Assembly (NCBI RefSeq): GCF_003253565.1
Contig: NZ_QKUF01000024.1
Coordinates: forward strand, 1 to 64,000
Reading direction: 5' to 3'
Length of the DNA stretch: 64,000 nucleotides
From: Thermosporothrix hazakensis
GTDB taxonomy: Bacteria > Chloroflexota > Ktedonobacteria > Ktedonobacterales > Ktedonobacteraceae
In this document: positions 33,335 to 41,681 of the stretch, one piece after another
Layout: the number at the start of each line of letters is the position of its first letter
How positions within the stretch are numbered: position 1 is the first letter of the stretch
Program-made: the position numbers and the translations under genes
The notes under the pieces: generated by a model
Databases searched by the model: none
Told to the model about the DNA's origin: nothing
Seen by the model: only the letters and a program-made list of their open reading frames with translations

Positions 33335-33572
33335 GCTTGCTCGTCCAGCGGATCCCATTGCATCAAAAGGCAGGGGCTCGCTGTTCATCGGGCGCCACAC
33401 AGTTTCGCAACGAAAAAGAAACAAGTGGCTTCCCAGGCGTCTTCCGGGCCTGCACACTTTGGTTGACGCTCCTGAGTGTCTGTGCTATATTCTGACCAGA
33501 AATGGCGGGTGCTGATGCGCCTCCTCATTTTATTTTGAACCACTGGCAACCAACAAAACGGAGGAGAGATTC

Positions 33573-33878
33573 GTGCCAACAATCACCTATGTGCGCGAGA
33601 ACGTGCAGGTACAGGTTGAGCCGGGCGATTCTGTACGCTACCCTGCATTGGAAAACGATGTGCCCATTTATTGCGGTATCACCAAACTGGCAAACTGCCA
33701 CGGCAATGGCGTCTGTGGTACCGACAGAGTAGCAGTATCGCCAAAAGAGAACACCAACGAGCTCACCTTCATGGAAAAGTTCTGGCTGAGCAAAGACCTC
33801 AAAAAGAACCCCAATATGCGCCTTGCCTGTCAGGTGAAGGTCTTCGGGGATGTTCAGGTAGAAACACAGTGCAAATAA
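33573..33878 (+). CDS. [2Fe-2S] ferredoxin-like protein with Asp at a ligand position
   Basis: A 101-residue beta-grasp protein starting at GTG after GGAGGAG. The cluster loop reads C34-GITKLAN-C42-HGNGV-C48-GT-D51, with a later RLAC86. Compared with C-x5-C-x2-C...C ferredoxins, the third ligand is Asp51; C34 is an extra cysteine that might replace it. A single-gene unit between convergent or distant neighbours. It probably moves electrons, partner unknown. Confidence 0.72.
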   Translation: MPTITYVRENVQVQVEPGDSVRYPALENDVPIYCGITKLANCHGNGVCGTDRVAVSPKENTNELTFMEKFWLSKDLKKNPNMRLACQVKVFGDVQVETQCK

Positions 33879-33904
33879 GCCTATTTGCGTATCGAACTGG
33901 TGAC

Positions 33905-33950
33905 AAAAAACCCGCCCCTTTCCTTGTAGAGTGAAAGAGGCGGGTTTTCT
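33905..33950. terminator. bidirectional terminator
   Basis: AAACCCGCC paired with GGCGGGTTT plus inner CTTTC/GAAAG, with A-tract before and T-tract after. Separates convergent genes ending at 33878 and 33963. Confidence 0.85.
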
Positions 33951-33962
33951 TCTTTTATGCCA

Positions 33963-35057
33963 TCACTTGACCGCAAAATAAATTCTCCAGGCTAATTTTC
34001 CTTCCCAATATATTTCGATATGCCCAGCGAGCGGAGTCAAAAACTTGAGCGGCAATTTCAGCTTGGTCAGGTCACTTTTACTTGACTTTGCCTGAATGTC
34101 TTCCTCGTACTCTTTATACGGTTGTCCATTCGTAAATATTTTAACGGATATCGTAGATGGGTTCTTCTGCTGCACGACATTGGCAACCAGATAAAACTCA
34201 GTATTGGGCAAGAAGACCGTATTCGGGAAAAATGGTTCTCCGTTTTCGTCCACCTTTGCCGCCAGCAACGCCAGTGTCACCGCATCTTTGGCGGGACCCG
34301 CCTCTTTTGGCTTGGGATTGCCAATGGTTGCTGTCGGTGAGAGTTGAAGCGCAGGCGGGGCCGAAATGCCGATAAAGCGCTGAAACGCATCCAGTTTCCC
34401 ACTTGCCTTCGCGTAATAGCTCACCCCTCCGCACAACAAAAGCGCCACAATCAACACACTCAACACACCGCTAATAATGCGATAGCGCGGGATTAACGGG
34501 CGCGGCTTGGTATACATCGGCGGGATATAGACCGAGCCTTCCTGTTCAGGCAGCGCAGGAAGCATCTCCTCGACCCGCTGCATTGGCATCATCAACGTGG
34601 ATGTACTCCCGGCGGGCTGCATCTGATCTTGCGCAGGGACTGGCAGCAACGACACAGGCACCTGTCCATCCTGCCCTTGAGGTACGGCGTTCCAGTCTTG
34701 TTGCTCCTGTATGCCACTCCAATTCTCCTGGGAAGAGAAGGGAATCTGTGGCGGAGGAAAGGCATCTTGAGACGGGAATTGCATCTGTGGGGGAAACTGG
34801 GCGCTTGTATCCTGATCCGCGGCTGGTCCTACTGGCGATCCCCCAAAGGAGAGCTGCGGCACTTGTTCCCAGGGATATGCATCGTTTTGTTGTACAGGAG
34901 AGACTGGAAAGGCCGTGTTTCCAGGTGAGGCCGATACCGGACTGACCATTCCCCACTGATTGCCCTGATTTCCCCCCGATAACGGCGAAGGTGCCCCACA
35001 ATGGGGACATGGCATGCCATTCGCATCGCGCACGTTTTTGCAGTTTGGACAGAACAT
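33963..35057 (-). CDS. zinc-ribbon membrane protein
   Basis: A 364-residue protein. The N-terminus is a zinc ribbon (MFCPNCKNVRDANGMPCPHCG, CxxC-x11-CxxC). A long Pro/Gln/Ser-rich linker follows (about 25-185), then one membrane helix after RPLIPRYR (about 193-214), then an external domain of about 140 residues, strand-rich, ending in EIYWEGKLAWRIYFAVK. The layout (ribbon inside, disordered linker, one helix, beta domain outside) matches the BACON protein at 26680, suggesting a common theme of surface sensors or assembly proteins. Function unknown. Confidence 0.68.
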   Translation of the reverse strand: MFCPNCKNVRDANGMPCPHCGAPSPLSGGNQGNQWGMVSPVSASPGNTAFPVSPVQQNDAYPWEQVPQLSFGGSPVGPAADQDTSAQFPPQMQFPSQDAFPPPQIPFSSQENWSGIQEQQDWNAVPQGQDGQVPVSLLPVPAQDQMQPAGSTSTLMMPMQRVEEMLPALPEQEGSVYIPPMYTKPRPLIPRYRIISGVLSVLIVALLLCGGVSYYAKASGKLDAFQRFIGISAPPALQLSPTATIGNPKPKEAGPAKDAVTLALLAAKVDENGEPFFPNTVFLPNTEFYLVANVVQQKNPSTISVKIFTNGQPYKEYEEDIQAKSSKSDLTKLKLPLKFLTPLAGHIEIYWEGKLAWRIYFAVK

Positions 35058-35297
35058 TAGCTTCGCCTACCTCATAAAAAAAATACAATCTTCACAACCA
35101 TAAACAAAACTAACATTGAAAGGGCCGTTTATCAAGTAATAGAGACCAGCATAGGGCAAAATGGCTACACCTCTTTCCGGCTCTCTACATATAATTCTGT
35201 ATCATTACGGCACACGACAATCCACTTGCAGGGAGTGCAGACCACATGATACATTGTTGAGAGAGCATTTCACGGGAAACGTAGAAAAACCGCATCA

Positions 35298-35573
35298 ATG
35301 GATCAGAGCTTACCAATGAAAGAGTCCCAGGAAGCATATTACCATCGTCAGGCGGTTGAGCGTCTGGCACAGCATATCCCTTTTGAGGTCAACAAGGCCG
35401 CAAAATCCGAGCAGATCGAAATGCTGCGCGGCCTCGTACTCCGCTATGGTGGAACCATGAATCCTGCCCTTTTTGGCTTTGAGGCCCGCTGCGAACTTGA
35501 ACGTCTCGGTTTATGGCATCGTATAGGAAACGCATATGAGCAAGAAGACAATAGTGATAACTGGGTGTTCTAG
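35298..35573 (+). CDS. small hypothetical protein before SDR gene
   Basis: A 91-residue protein; an internal ATG at 35316 is an alternative start. Mostly helical (YYHRQAVERLAQHIPFEVNKAAKSEQIEMLRGLVLRYGG), ending ELERLGLWHRIGNAYEQEDNSDNWVF. The last 38 bp overlap the SDR gene in another frame. Not recognised. Confidence 0.5.
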   Translation: MDQSLPMKESQEAYYHRQAVERLAQHIPFEVNKAAKSEQIEMLRGLVLRYGGTMNPALFGFEARCELERLGLWHRIGNAYEQEDNSDNWVF

Positions 35574-36408
35574 TGGTTTTGGCAGAGCAACCGCTATCAC
35601 CCTGGCCCGTCGGGGTTGGCATGTTTTCGCCACTATCCGCAAACAAAGTGATAAAGAAAGCCTGCTTGAAGAAGCCCTGGGTTATGGCTGTCAGCAGAAC
35701 CTGACACCCCTTTTCTGTGATATCAGCGACGCGCAACAAATACAGCAACTTGCACAACAGGTGAAGGAAGCACTTCAGCAAGCACATGGCACCGATGATA
35801 TTCCGCCACTCGATGCCTTATTGAATAATGCAGGCACAGCCTATGCAGCCCCCCTCGAATTATTACCTATCGACGATTTTCATGCACAACTTGATCTGAA
35901 TGTTACAGCCCATCTGGCAGTCACACAGGCACTGCTTCCAATGATCAAGGCCGCCCGAGGGACGATTATTTTTGTGAGCAGTATTTCCGGGCTCTTTGTC
36001 GGCCCGATTACCTCCGCTTACTCGGTCAGCAAGTATGCTATCGAGGCGCTAGGAGACGGTCTACGCCTTGAGCTGGCTCCCTTTGGCGTGCGCGTCTCAT
36101 TGATTGAGCCCGCATCCAGCCCTACCAATATCTGGAACACCAGCATGCAACGCTCTCAATGGCTCAATGAACATAGAAACGGGCCCTATAAGCCGCTACT
36201 CACCTTTATGGAAAAAATGGCCCTCGATTCCAGCAAAAAGGGCTTTCCCATTCGCGTCTTTACTGATACCGTGATTCGCATTCTGGAAAGCTCCAGACCA
36301 AAGGCCCGCTATGTTATCCCACGAAGCGCACTGGCAATTGTGACGCTGCGCCGCGTCTTACCGGATACACTCTGGGATTCGCTGGTCCGAAAAGTATTAC
36401 GCTGGTAG
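35536..36408 (+). CDS. short-chain dehydrogenase/reductase
   Basis: A 290-residue classical SDR: cofactor loop TGCSSGFGRATA (residues 8-19), NNAG at about 95-98, catalytic Ser in VSSISG and YSVSK (Tyr and Lys about 163-167). R/K at the end of the second strand (FATIRKQ) hints at NADP. The C-terminal ARYVIPRSALAIVTLRRVLPDTLWD part resembles retinol/steroid-type SDRs. Substrate unknown. AGGAAA precedes the ATG. Confidence 0.9.
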   Translation: MSKKTIVITGCSSGFGRATAITLARRGWHVFATIRKQSDKESLLEEALGYGCQQNLTPLFCDISDAQQIQQLAQQVKEALQQAHGTDDIPPLDALLNNAGTAYAAPLELLPIDDFHAQLDLNVTAHLAVTQALLPMIKAARGTIIFVSSISGLFVGPITSAYSVSKYAIEALGDGLRLELAPFGVRVSLIEPASSPTNIWNTSMQRSQWLNEHRNGPYKPLLTFMEKMALDSSKKGFPIRVFTDTVIRILESSRPKARYVIPRSALAIVTLRRVLPDTLWDSLVRKVLRW

Positions 36409-36666
36409 AGATACAGCCCTTACAGGCGTCTTTCGGAAATGCTCTCTCACAATGGTGTGAGCAGATAATACCCCCTCAGAGCGCAGCTACCGGGCACAGT
36501 GCTTCCTTGCTTTCTATGTGCTATGATTAGGTTACGAATCACCCGGTCTTGTGCCAACCAACCTGCGGGGATTCCCTGATTGTTCTAGAGCTCCCAGCAT
36601 TTCTTTTTGGTGTGCTCAAAAATAGAATCTGCCTTATTTTTTTATTACTGTCGAAAGGGGACAGAG

Positions 36667-37578
36667 ATGCTCAAAGATACATTGTTGTATCTTGCTCAGA
36701 ATCAGAGGCTACGAGAGTTCGCTATTCAGAACCCGGTAGCAAAAGGCGTGGCTCGTCGTTTCGTGGCCGGTGAGACCCTCGAAGACGCCGTTCAAGCAAC
36801 ACGAGCCCTGAATCAAAAAGGCTGCTCGGTCGCGCTTGATTTGCTTGGCGAGAACGTCTACACCGAAGCTGAAGCCAAAGAATCCACCCGGAACTATATC
36901 GCAGCCCTGGATATTATCCGAAGCACCGGCATAAATGCAAACATTTCAATCAAACTGACAGCCCTCGGCCTGGATATTTCCCCCTCCCTTTGTGAAGAGA
37001 ACGTCACCGCAATCCTCACAAAAGCCCGAGAGTACAATCTATTTGTCGCGATTGATATGGAGGGCTCAGCCTACACCGACCGCACTATCGAACTGACACT
37101 GAAGATGCGCGAACAGTTTGAAGAGGTAGGAACAGTCATCCAGTCATACCTTTATCGAAGCAAGGCCGACATCGAGCGCCTGATTGAGAAAGGTGTGCGC
37201 ACCCGGATTGTGAAAGGTGCCTACAAAGAGCCACCTAGCATTGCATATCAGAACAAGCAAGATGTCGATGCCAGCTATGTCGAGATCATGAAAATGCTGC
37301 TTTCACGTGGGAACTTCCCGGCCATCGCCAGCCACGATGAGGCGATCTTGCAAGAGGCACGGCGCTTTATCCGTAACTATGGCATCAGTCCTTCGTCATT
37401 CGAGTTTCAGATGCTTTATGGCATCCGCCGTGATCTACAAGAGCAACTGGTGCGAGATGGCTTTAATGTACGTGTGTATGTGCCATATGGCTCACAGTGG
37501 TATCCCTACTTAATGCGGCGCATGGCAGAGCGACCAGCAAACTTGATGTTTGTTCTCAGCAATGCGATCCGGCGCTAA
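36667..37578 (+). CDS. putA: proline dehydrogenase
   Basis: A 303-residue monofunctional proline dehydrogenase with the FAD-binding TIM barrel: ISIKLTALGLDIS (about 95-107), FVAIDMEGSAYTDRTI, QSYLYRSKADIERLI, RIVKGAYKEP, ASHDEAI, and the closing EFQMLYGIRRDLQEQLV ... VYVPYGSQWYPYLMRRMAERPAN. It oxidises proline to pyrroline-5-carboxylate and feeds electrons to quinone. Start at 36667, after AAAGGGGAC. The P5C dehydrogenase is not adjacent. The name PRODH/PutB may suit a monofunctional enzyme better than putA. Confidence 0.92.
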   Translation: MLKDTLLYLAQNQRLREFAIQNPVAKGVARRFVAGETLEDAVQATRALNQKGCSVALDLLGENVYTEAEAKESTRNYIAALDIIRSTGINANISIKLTALGLDISPSLCEENVTAILTKAREYNLFVAIDMEGSAYTDRTIELTLKMREQFEEVGTVIQSYLYRSKADIERLIEKGVRTRIVKGAYKEPPSIAYQNKQDVDASYVEIMKMLLSRGNFPAIASHDEAILQEARRFIRNYGISPSSFEFQMLYGIRRDLQEQLVRDGFNVRVYVPYGSQWYPYLMRRMAERPANLMFVLSNAIRR

Positions 37579-37606
37579 AAAGCACAAAAGCACAAAAATA
37601 TATTAA

Positions 37607-37655
37607 AATGAGGGACAAAGCAATGATGAGTGATTGCCTGTCCCTCATTCTTTCT
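37607..37655 (+). terminator. terminator of proline dehydrogenase gene
   Basis: Long stem AATGAGGGACA/TGTCCCTCATT extended by GCAAT/ATTGC (37607-37624 with 37633-37649), then TCTTTCTTCT. Confidence 0.8.
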
Positions 37656-37689
37656 TCTGAGCGTCAGGCCAATGATAGGAGCAGAAACC

Positions 37690-38526
37690 ATGACGACTTT
37701 TGTGGTAGCTGTCAGTGTCGCTGATGTGCGACGCGACCCGGATAAAAGTTCGGAGCAGGTCACGCAAGCTTTAATGAATGTTCCAGCAGAGGTTGGCGAG
37801 AGTCAGGGAGATTGGACCCATATCACGCTCTCTGACTATGAGGGGTGGATTCAGACCAAGCATCTGGCAGAGCCCATCTCTAAAGGATTTACCAGAGTCG
37901 GTGAGCATTGCGGCACACCGTTGGATCTGGTCGCAGTTGTCACCGAACCCTATACTTTTGCGTATTCAGAGGCTGACGGAGACGAGATCCAATGTAAACT
38001 CTATCTCTCCACAGTCCTCCCACTACTCGACACCACCCATAGCAGCCGCGTTCAGGTGGCACTCCCCGGCGAGAACAGCGCATGGGTTGAGCGCACAGCG
38101 GTAAGTCTCCGCCGTGAACAGGAGAAATACCCGCGCGAGACCGTCAGAACTGCCACCGATACAGCTCGCCGCTTTCTGGATGTGCCCTACCTCTGGGGTG
38201 GCGTCAGCTTTGAGGGAATCGACTGTAGTGGCCTGACACAGCTTTGTTACCGCATGGCCGGGTACGTCCTGCCCCGAGACGCTGATCAGCAACATGACGC
38301 CCTTCCCCATACTGTCACGCGTGAGGAGATGCAGGAAGGCGATCTGATCTTCTTTGGCTCGAAAGCAATCACACATGTTGCGCTGGCGCTCAATAACAGG
38401 GATTTCATCCACGCATCTGGAAGAAACAATATGCGCGTCATGATCAATAGCCTGGATCCCAGGAGCCAGCTCTACCATCAGCGCCTTGATGAAACCGTCT
38501 GGGCAATCAAGCGCGTTGTCGACTAA
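37690..38526 (+). CDS. NlpC/P60 peptidoglycan endopeptidase with SH3 domains
   Basis: A 278-residue protein. Two bacterial SH3-like domains (about 1-65 and 75-140) precede an NlpC/P60 catalytic domain: Cys in GIDCSGLTQLCYRMAGY (about 177-193), RDADQQ, and His in ITHVALAL (about 230). The layout is that of YkfC-type gamma-D-glutamyl-L-diamino-acid endopeptidases that act on murein peptides in the cytoplasm or at the wall. No signal peptide is seen with the ATG at 37690 (AGGAG 9 nt before), favouring an intracellular recycling role. Confidence 0.85.
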   Translation: MTTFVVAVSVADVRRDPDKSSEQVTQALMNVPAEVGESQGDWTHITLSDYEGWIQTKHLAEPISKGFTRVGEHCGTPLDLVAVVTEPYTFAYSEADGDEIQCKLYLSTVLPLLDTTHSSRVQVALPGENSAWVERTAVSLRREQEKYPRETVRTATDTARRFLDVPYLWGGVSFEGIDCSGLTQLCYRMAGYVLPRDADQQHDALPHTVTREEMQEGDLIFFGSKAITHVALALNNRDFIHASGRNNMRVMINSLDPRSQLYHQRLDETVWAIKRVVD

Positions 38527-38556
38527 AGCTTGTCTGGAAAAAGGGAGGCTCTTTGT

Positions 38557-39093
38557 ATGCCTATCTTACCATTCAATGGGATCACTCCCAGAATCGCGGA
38601 TGATGTCTTTATTGCTCCGGGAGCAATGATTATCGGTGACGTGACGATAGGTGCAGGCTCAAGTGTCTGGTATAACGCGGTGATTCGGGGTGATACCGCT
38701 CCTATTGTGATTGGCAAACGGACAAACATTCAGGATAATTGTACCCTGCACACTGACCCTGATGCCCCGCTCACCATTGGTGATGAATGTACTATCGGTC
38801 ATAACGCGATTGTCCACGGGGCGACGCTTCAGAATCGGGTTCTCGTAGGCATGCATGCGACAGTGCTTTCACATGCTGAAATCGGCACGGAAACTATCAT
38901 CGGTGCGGGTGCACTTATTGGCGAACGCAAGCAGATCCCCGGCGGAGTCCTGGCACTTGGGCTTCCCGCGAAGGCAGTGCGAGAGCTTCAGGAGACAGAA
39001 AAGCAGCAGATCGCGGCAAGTGCACAGCACTATCAAGAGCGAGGTCAGCAACATCAACGCTCGCTTGAAGAAACGGCTGATGGAGCCCGGTAA
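38557..39093 (+). CDS. gamma-carbonic-anhydrase family protein
   Basis: A 178-residue left-handed beta-helix protein with repeated hexapeptides (IAPGAMIIGDVTIGAGSSVWYNAVIRGD, NIQDNCTLHTDPDAPLTIGDECTIGHNAIVHGATLQNRVLVGMHATVLSHAEIG). Potential zinc His residues lie in TLHTD, IGHN and VHG. Trimers of this family are carbonic anhydrases or YrdA-like proteins. AAGGGAGG precedes the ATG. It lies 30 bp after the NlpC/P60 gene. A C-terminal 30-residue charged helix is extra. Confidence 0.88.
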   Translation: MPILPFNGITPRIADDVFIAPGAMIIGDVTIGAGSSVWYNAVIRGDTAPIVIGKRTNIQDNCTLHTDPDAPLTIGDECTIGHNAIVHGATLQNRVLVGMHATVLSHAEIGTETIIGAGALIGERKQIPGGVLALGLPAKAVRELQETEKQQIAASAQHYQERGQQHQRSLEETADGAR

Positions 39094-39148
39094 GCCAACT
39101 TATACCTGCGACCCGCTTCCCGCTCCTGCTTCCCACCTCTAAAAAGTG

Positions 39149-39177
39149 AGCCCGGTACAGAAATGTTGTACCGGGCT
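39149..39177. terminator. bidirectional terminator
   Basis: AGCCCGGTAC/GTACCGGGCT (10 bp) with a 9-nt loop, TTT after; lies between convergent genes ending at 39093 and 39185. Confidence 0.8.
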
Positions 39178-39184
39178 TTGCCTG

Positions 39185-40294
39185 CTAGCGACCTTTTCTG
39201 ACGTTGATATCTCCGCCGCTCGAAGATGCTTTGATCGTTGCTTTGGGTCCAGTACCCACAACGTTACTACCAAACTCATTGTTCACCTCGCCACCGGTGG
39301 TCTCCAACTGGGCCGCAAAGGCCGAGTTCTCAGGCAGGTTGAGCGTGACTTTACCACCGCTGGTATGGAAGGTGTAATCCCCATTCACAGCCAGTGTTCC
39401 CTGAAAATCAATATCACCGCCGCTGGTATTGACTTCAACGGTCCCCTGGAAGAGACTGTCTTTGAAGGAGATATCACCGCCACTCGATCGAACGCTACTA
39501 TTGCCGGATAATGCCACATTCTCTGCCCGGATCGTTCCACCATTGGTCTCCACCTGTAAGACACCATTGGTTTGCGTCAGGGTAATATCACCGCCCGAGG
39601 TGTGGATCTGGGAGGCTCCTGAGAGCCTCGAGTTCGACAGGCTGACATCGCCCCCCATCGTTTTGAGATCAAGCTTGCCATTCACGTTACTGAGATCAAT
39701 GTCACCGCCGTACGTCACAATATTCACATCTGCTACTGCGGGAACCGTGATTTCAAGGTCAACGTCAGCTCCATTCAGAAAAGACACCCCATCAATATTA
39801 GAGGTGACTTCAATGGTGTTGCCATTCTGTTGATAGTTCACCGTGGCATTCGCGGTCGGTAACAGGCCGAAGGAATACTTTGTTGCTTGAATATGAACGC
39901 TATCAGTATTTCCCACCTTCACATGCACATCTCCCGCGCCATTGTTCACAATCAGATGAGGCGCCTGCTGCCCTGCCTGTAGCGTAAAGTCGCGATTCTC
40001 CACCCCATTGACCCGAGAGAAAAACGCTTTTCCTCCGGCCAGGGCAGAGAACAGTAAAACAACCAGAAGCAAGACGATCCACCAGCCATGTTTGCGGCGC
40101 TGGCGTGGTGGCTGCTGACTCCTTCGTTGCTCCTCAACGGGATGAATTTTCTCCCCGATGTTCTCTGCACCGGGCACTCCATAACCTTCGGCATAGGCAG
40201 CTTCCTCACGCGGATCAATCTGCCGTTGTTCACCCATGCCTTCCTGTCGGCGAGATGTCTCCTGTGGATAGAACATTGCTTCCTGGTTGCTCAC
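39185..40294 (-). CDS. DUF4097-type beta-helix membrane protein
   Basis: A 369-residue protein: a charged cytoplasmic N-terminus (about 1-68), one membrane helix after QRRKHGWW (about 69-92), and an external right-handed repeat domain made of strands such as VTYGGDIDLSNVNGKLDLKTMGGDVSLSNS and VNTSGGDIDFQGTLAVNGDYTFHTSGGKV. The SGGDI repeats mark the DUF4097/adhesin-like family, thought to sit at the cell surface, function unclear. ATG downstream of GGAG-containing sequence. Followed (upstream in transcription order none, downstream none close) by the gene at 40326 on its 5' side. Confidence 0.82.
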   Translation of the reverse strand: MSNQEAMFYPQETSRRQEGMGEQRQIDPREEAAYAEGYGVPGAENIGEKIHPVEEQRRSQQPPRQRRKHGWWIVLLLVVLLFSALAGGKAFFSRVNGVENRDFTLQAGQQAPHLIVNNGAGDVHVKVGNTDSVHIQATKYSFGLLPTANATVNYQQNGNTIEVTSNIDGVSFLNGADVDLEITVPAVADVNIVTYGGDIDLSNVNGKLDLKTMGGDVSLSNSRLSGASQIHTSGGDITLTQTNGVLQVETNGGTIRAENVALSGNSSVRSSGGDISFKDSLFQGTVEVNTSGGDIDFQGTLAVNGDYTFHTSGGKVTLNLPENSAFAAQLETTGGEVNNEFGSNVVGTGPKATIKASSSGGDINVRKGR

Positions 40295-40325
40295 AACTCG
40301 TTTGCTCCTTCTCTACTTCTGGTTA

Positions 40326-40862
40326 TTAGTGACCTTGAGGCGGCATCTCCTGTGGATACTGAGCCTGTGGCTGCTCATAGCGTGCATAATCACTCTGAGA
40401 CTGTGATGAGGATGGATATTCATAAATCTTCCCGCCCTCAGTATAGGTCTCGTTCTGGGTTCTGGGTGCCTGATAGCCCTGCTCATAGGACGACGGCTGG
40501 TAATATGGCTCCTGCTGTTCAGGAGGCCGCTGGTAGGTTGGCTGACCGTAAAAGCGTTCTCCAATCGTCTGGCTGACAGCCTTTTGCTGTGAACCGAGAA
40601 TACCTGATAGCACGATGATAATCAGAATGCCCGGCCACCAGAAATTGAACAGGGCACAGACAGCCAGGCCCACAAGCCAGACAACTCCGATAAGTCCTCC
40701 CCATACTGCCCTCGGGTTTCCGCTTGCAAGCGACCCCAAAAAACTTGTTGCGGCAAGCACAAGGAGAATGCCCGGCCACCAGAAATGAAACACCGCACAA
40801 AGGATCAGGCCAATTATAAAGACTGCCCCACTAAGACCGGAAAAAGCGCCCCTTGATCTCAT
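40326..40862 (-). CDS. membrane protein with duplicated FWWPGI helices
   Basis: A 178-residue protein. Two similar halves (GLILCAVFHFWWPGILLVLAATSFLGS and GLAVCALFNFWWPGILIIIVLSGILGS, about residues 15-41 and 62-88) show an internal duplication. The C-terminal 80 residues are disordered and rich in Gln, Pro, Tyr and Ser. It lies 31 bp upstream of the DUF4097 gene in the same direction, so the two are probably co-transcribed; PspC/LiaF-type stress systems have comparable pairs. Function unknown. Confidence 0.7.
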   Translation of the reverse strand: MRSRGAFSGLSGAVFIIGLILCAVFHFWWPGILLVLAATSFLGSLASGNPRAVWGGLIGVVWLVGLAVCALFNFWWPGILIIIVLSGILGSQQKAVSQTIGERFYGQPTYQRPPEQQEPYYQPSSYEQGYQAPRTQNETYTEGGKIYEYPSSSQSQSDYARYEQPQAQYPQEMPPQGH

Positions 40863-41003
40863 ATATCTCTCCTCTCAAGAAGAACGTGCTATCCCCACTT
40901 CAAAAATCATAAATACAAAAACGTTAATTCATCCTATTATATCAAACAATCATTAGATATACGGAGCGCAATCGAATTAGTTCGATGGCCAATACAGGAC
41001 ATA

Positions 41004-41033
41004 TAAAAAAAAGGGGCACGTGGTGCGCCCCTT
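41004..41033 (-). terminator. terminator of cytochrome c maturation operon
   Basis: On the minus strand AAGGGGC (41033-41027) pairs with GCCCCTT (41017-41011) and is followed by TTTTTTTT (41011-41004). Confidence 0.8.
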
Positions 41034-41049
41034 GAAAACACTTCTCTGT

Positions 41050-41499
41050 TTAGTCCGCGCTCTTTTCTTTAGAGCGAATAACCCAGGAGAAAGGCAAGCG
41101 CCAGATATAAAGGCCAACCAGATTGGTCAGGAACGTCACAATCGCGAAGCTGACCTCAACTGGCGTGATAAACACCTGACGCAGTCCCATTGCCCCAGCA
41201 CAGGCCAGTAGCCAGGCAATGCCGGTACGCGCCGCCATCTGGCCCGGGCGACGCTCAGTCTTGCGGCTAAAGACGCCCAGGAATGGAGAGATCACAAACC
41301 AGGCCACCGCCAGCGGCCAGGTCACACGCAGCATATTCTCGGCGTTGATCTCTTTCTGGTGCATTTGTAAGCCAATAGCCCCGATAATGAGGAAGACCAG
41401 CAGGTCACCAACCGCCAGCCCGAAAATGCGCCCACCCCTGGCTTTTCTCCCTGAGGAAATCGCAGGCGCGTTATGTACGCCGCTCTCTTTCACTGCCAT
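41050..41499 (-). CDS. DUF3054-type membrane protein
   Basis: A 149-residue protein with about four membrane helices (GLAVGDLLVFLIIGAIGLQMH, TWPLAVAWFVISPFLGVF, GIAWLLACAGAMGLRQVFI, EVSFAIVTFLTNLVGLYIWRLPF). The pattern fits DUF3054. The ATG at 41499 follows GGAGGAATAAAGG and is preferred over an upstream start that would overlap ccmD fully. Last gene of the ccm operon, 7 bp after ccmD. Role in cytochrome maturation not established. Confidence 0.7.
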   Translation of the reverse strand: MAVKESGVHNAPAISSGRKARGGRIFGLAVGDLLVFLIIGAIGLQMHQKEINAENMLRVTWPLAVAWFVISPFLGVFSRKTERRPGQMAARTGIAWLLACAGAMGLRQVFITPVEVSFAIVTFLTNLVGLYIWRLPFSWVIRSKEKSAD

Positions 41500-41506
41500 T
41501 TCGCCT

Positions 41507-41662
41507 TTATTCCTCCTGTTCTTGCTGCTCACGAACCAGTTCTTCAACTGCCGCCAGCTCGGTACGCGCTCCGCGGAGCCGCAAAGCGATAACAACGACA
41601 TATGCCATCAGGATCAACCAGCCCAATGCATAGGCCAGCATCATATATGTAAAACCGTTCAT
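41507..41662 (-). CDS. ccmD: CcmD-like heme exporter small subunit
   Basis: A 51-residue protein starting MNGFTYMMLAYALGWLILMA: one membrane helix and a charged cytoplasmic tail (LRLRGARTELAAVEELVREQ). Size, topology and place between ccmC and the end of the operon match CcmD, which helps release holo-CcmE from the CcmABC complex. It lies 19 bp after ccmC. Confidence 0.8.
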   Translation of the reverse strand: MNGFTYMMLAYALGWLILMAYVVVIALRLRGARTELAAVEELVREQQEQEE

Positions 41663-41681
41663 TTCAGGTTCACCTCGTCAA

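Noticed and set aside
36418..36440. CCCTTACAGGCGTC as another copy of the respiratory direct-repeat motif
   Set aside because: Only the first half-site matches; no CCTGAA follows at 11 bp, and the neighbouring genes are not respiratory regulators.
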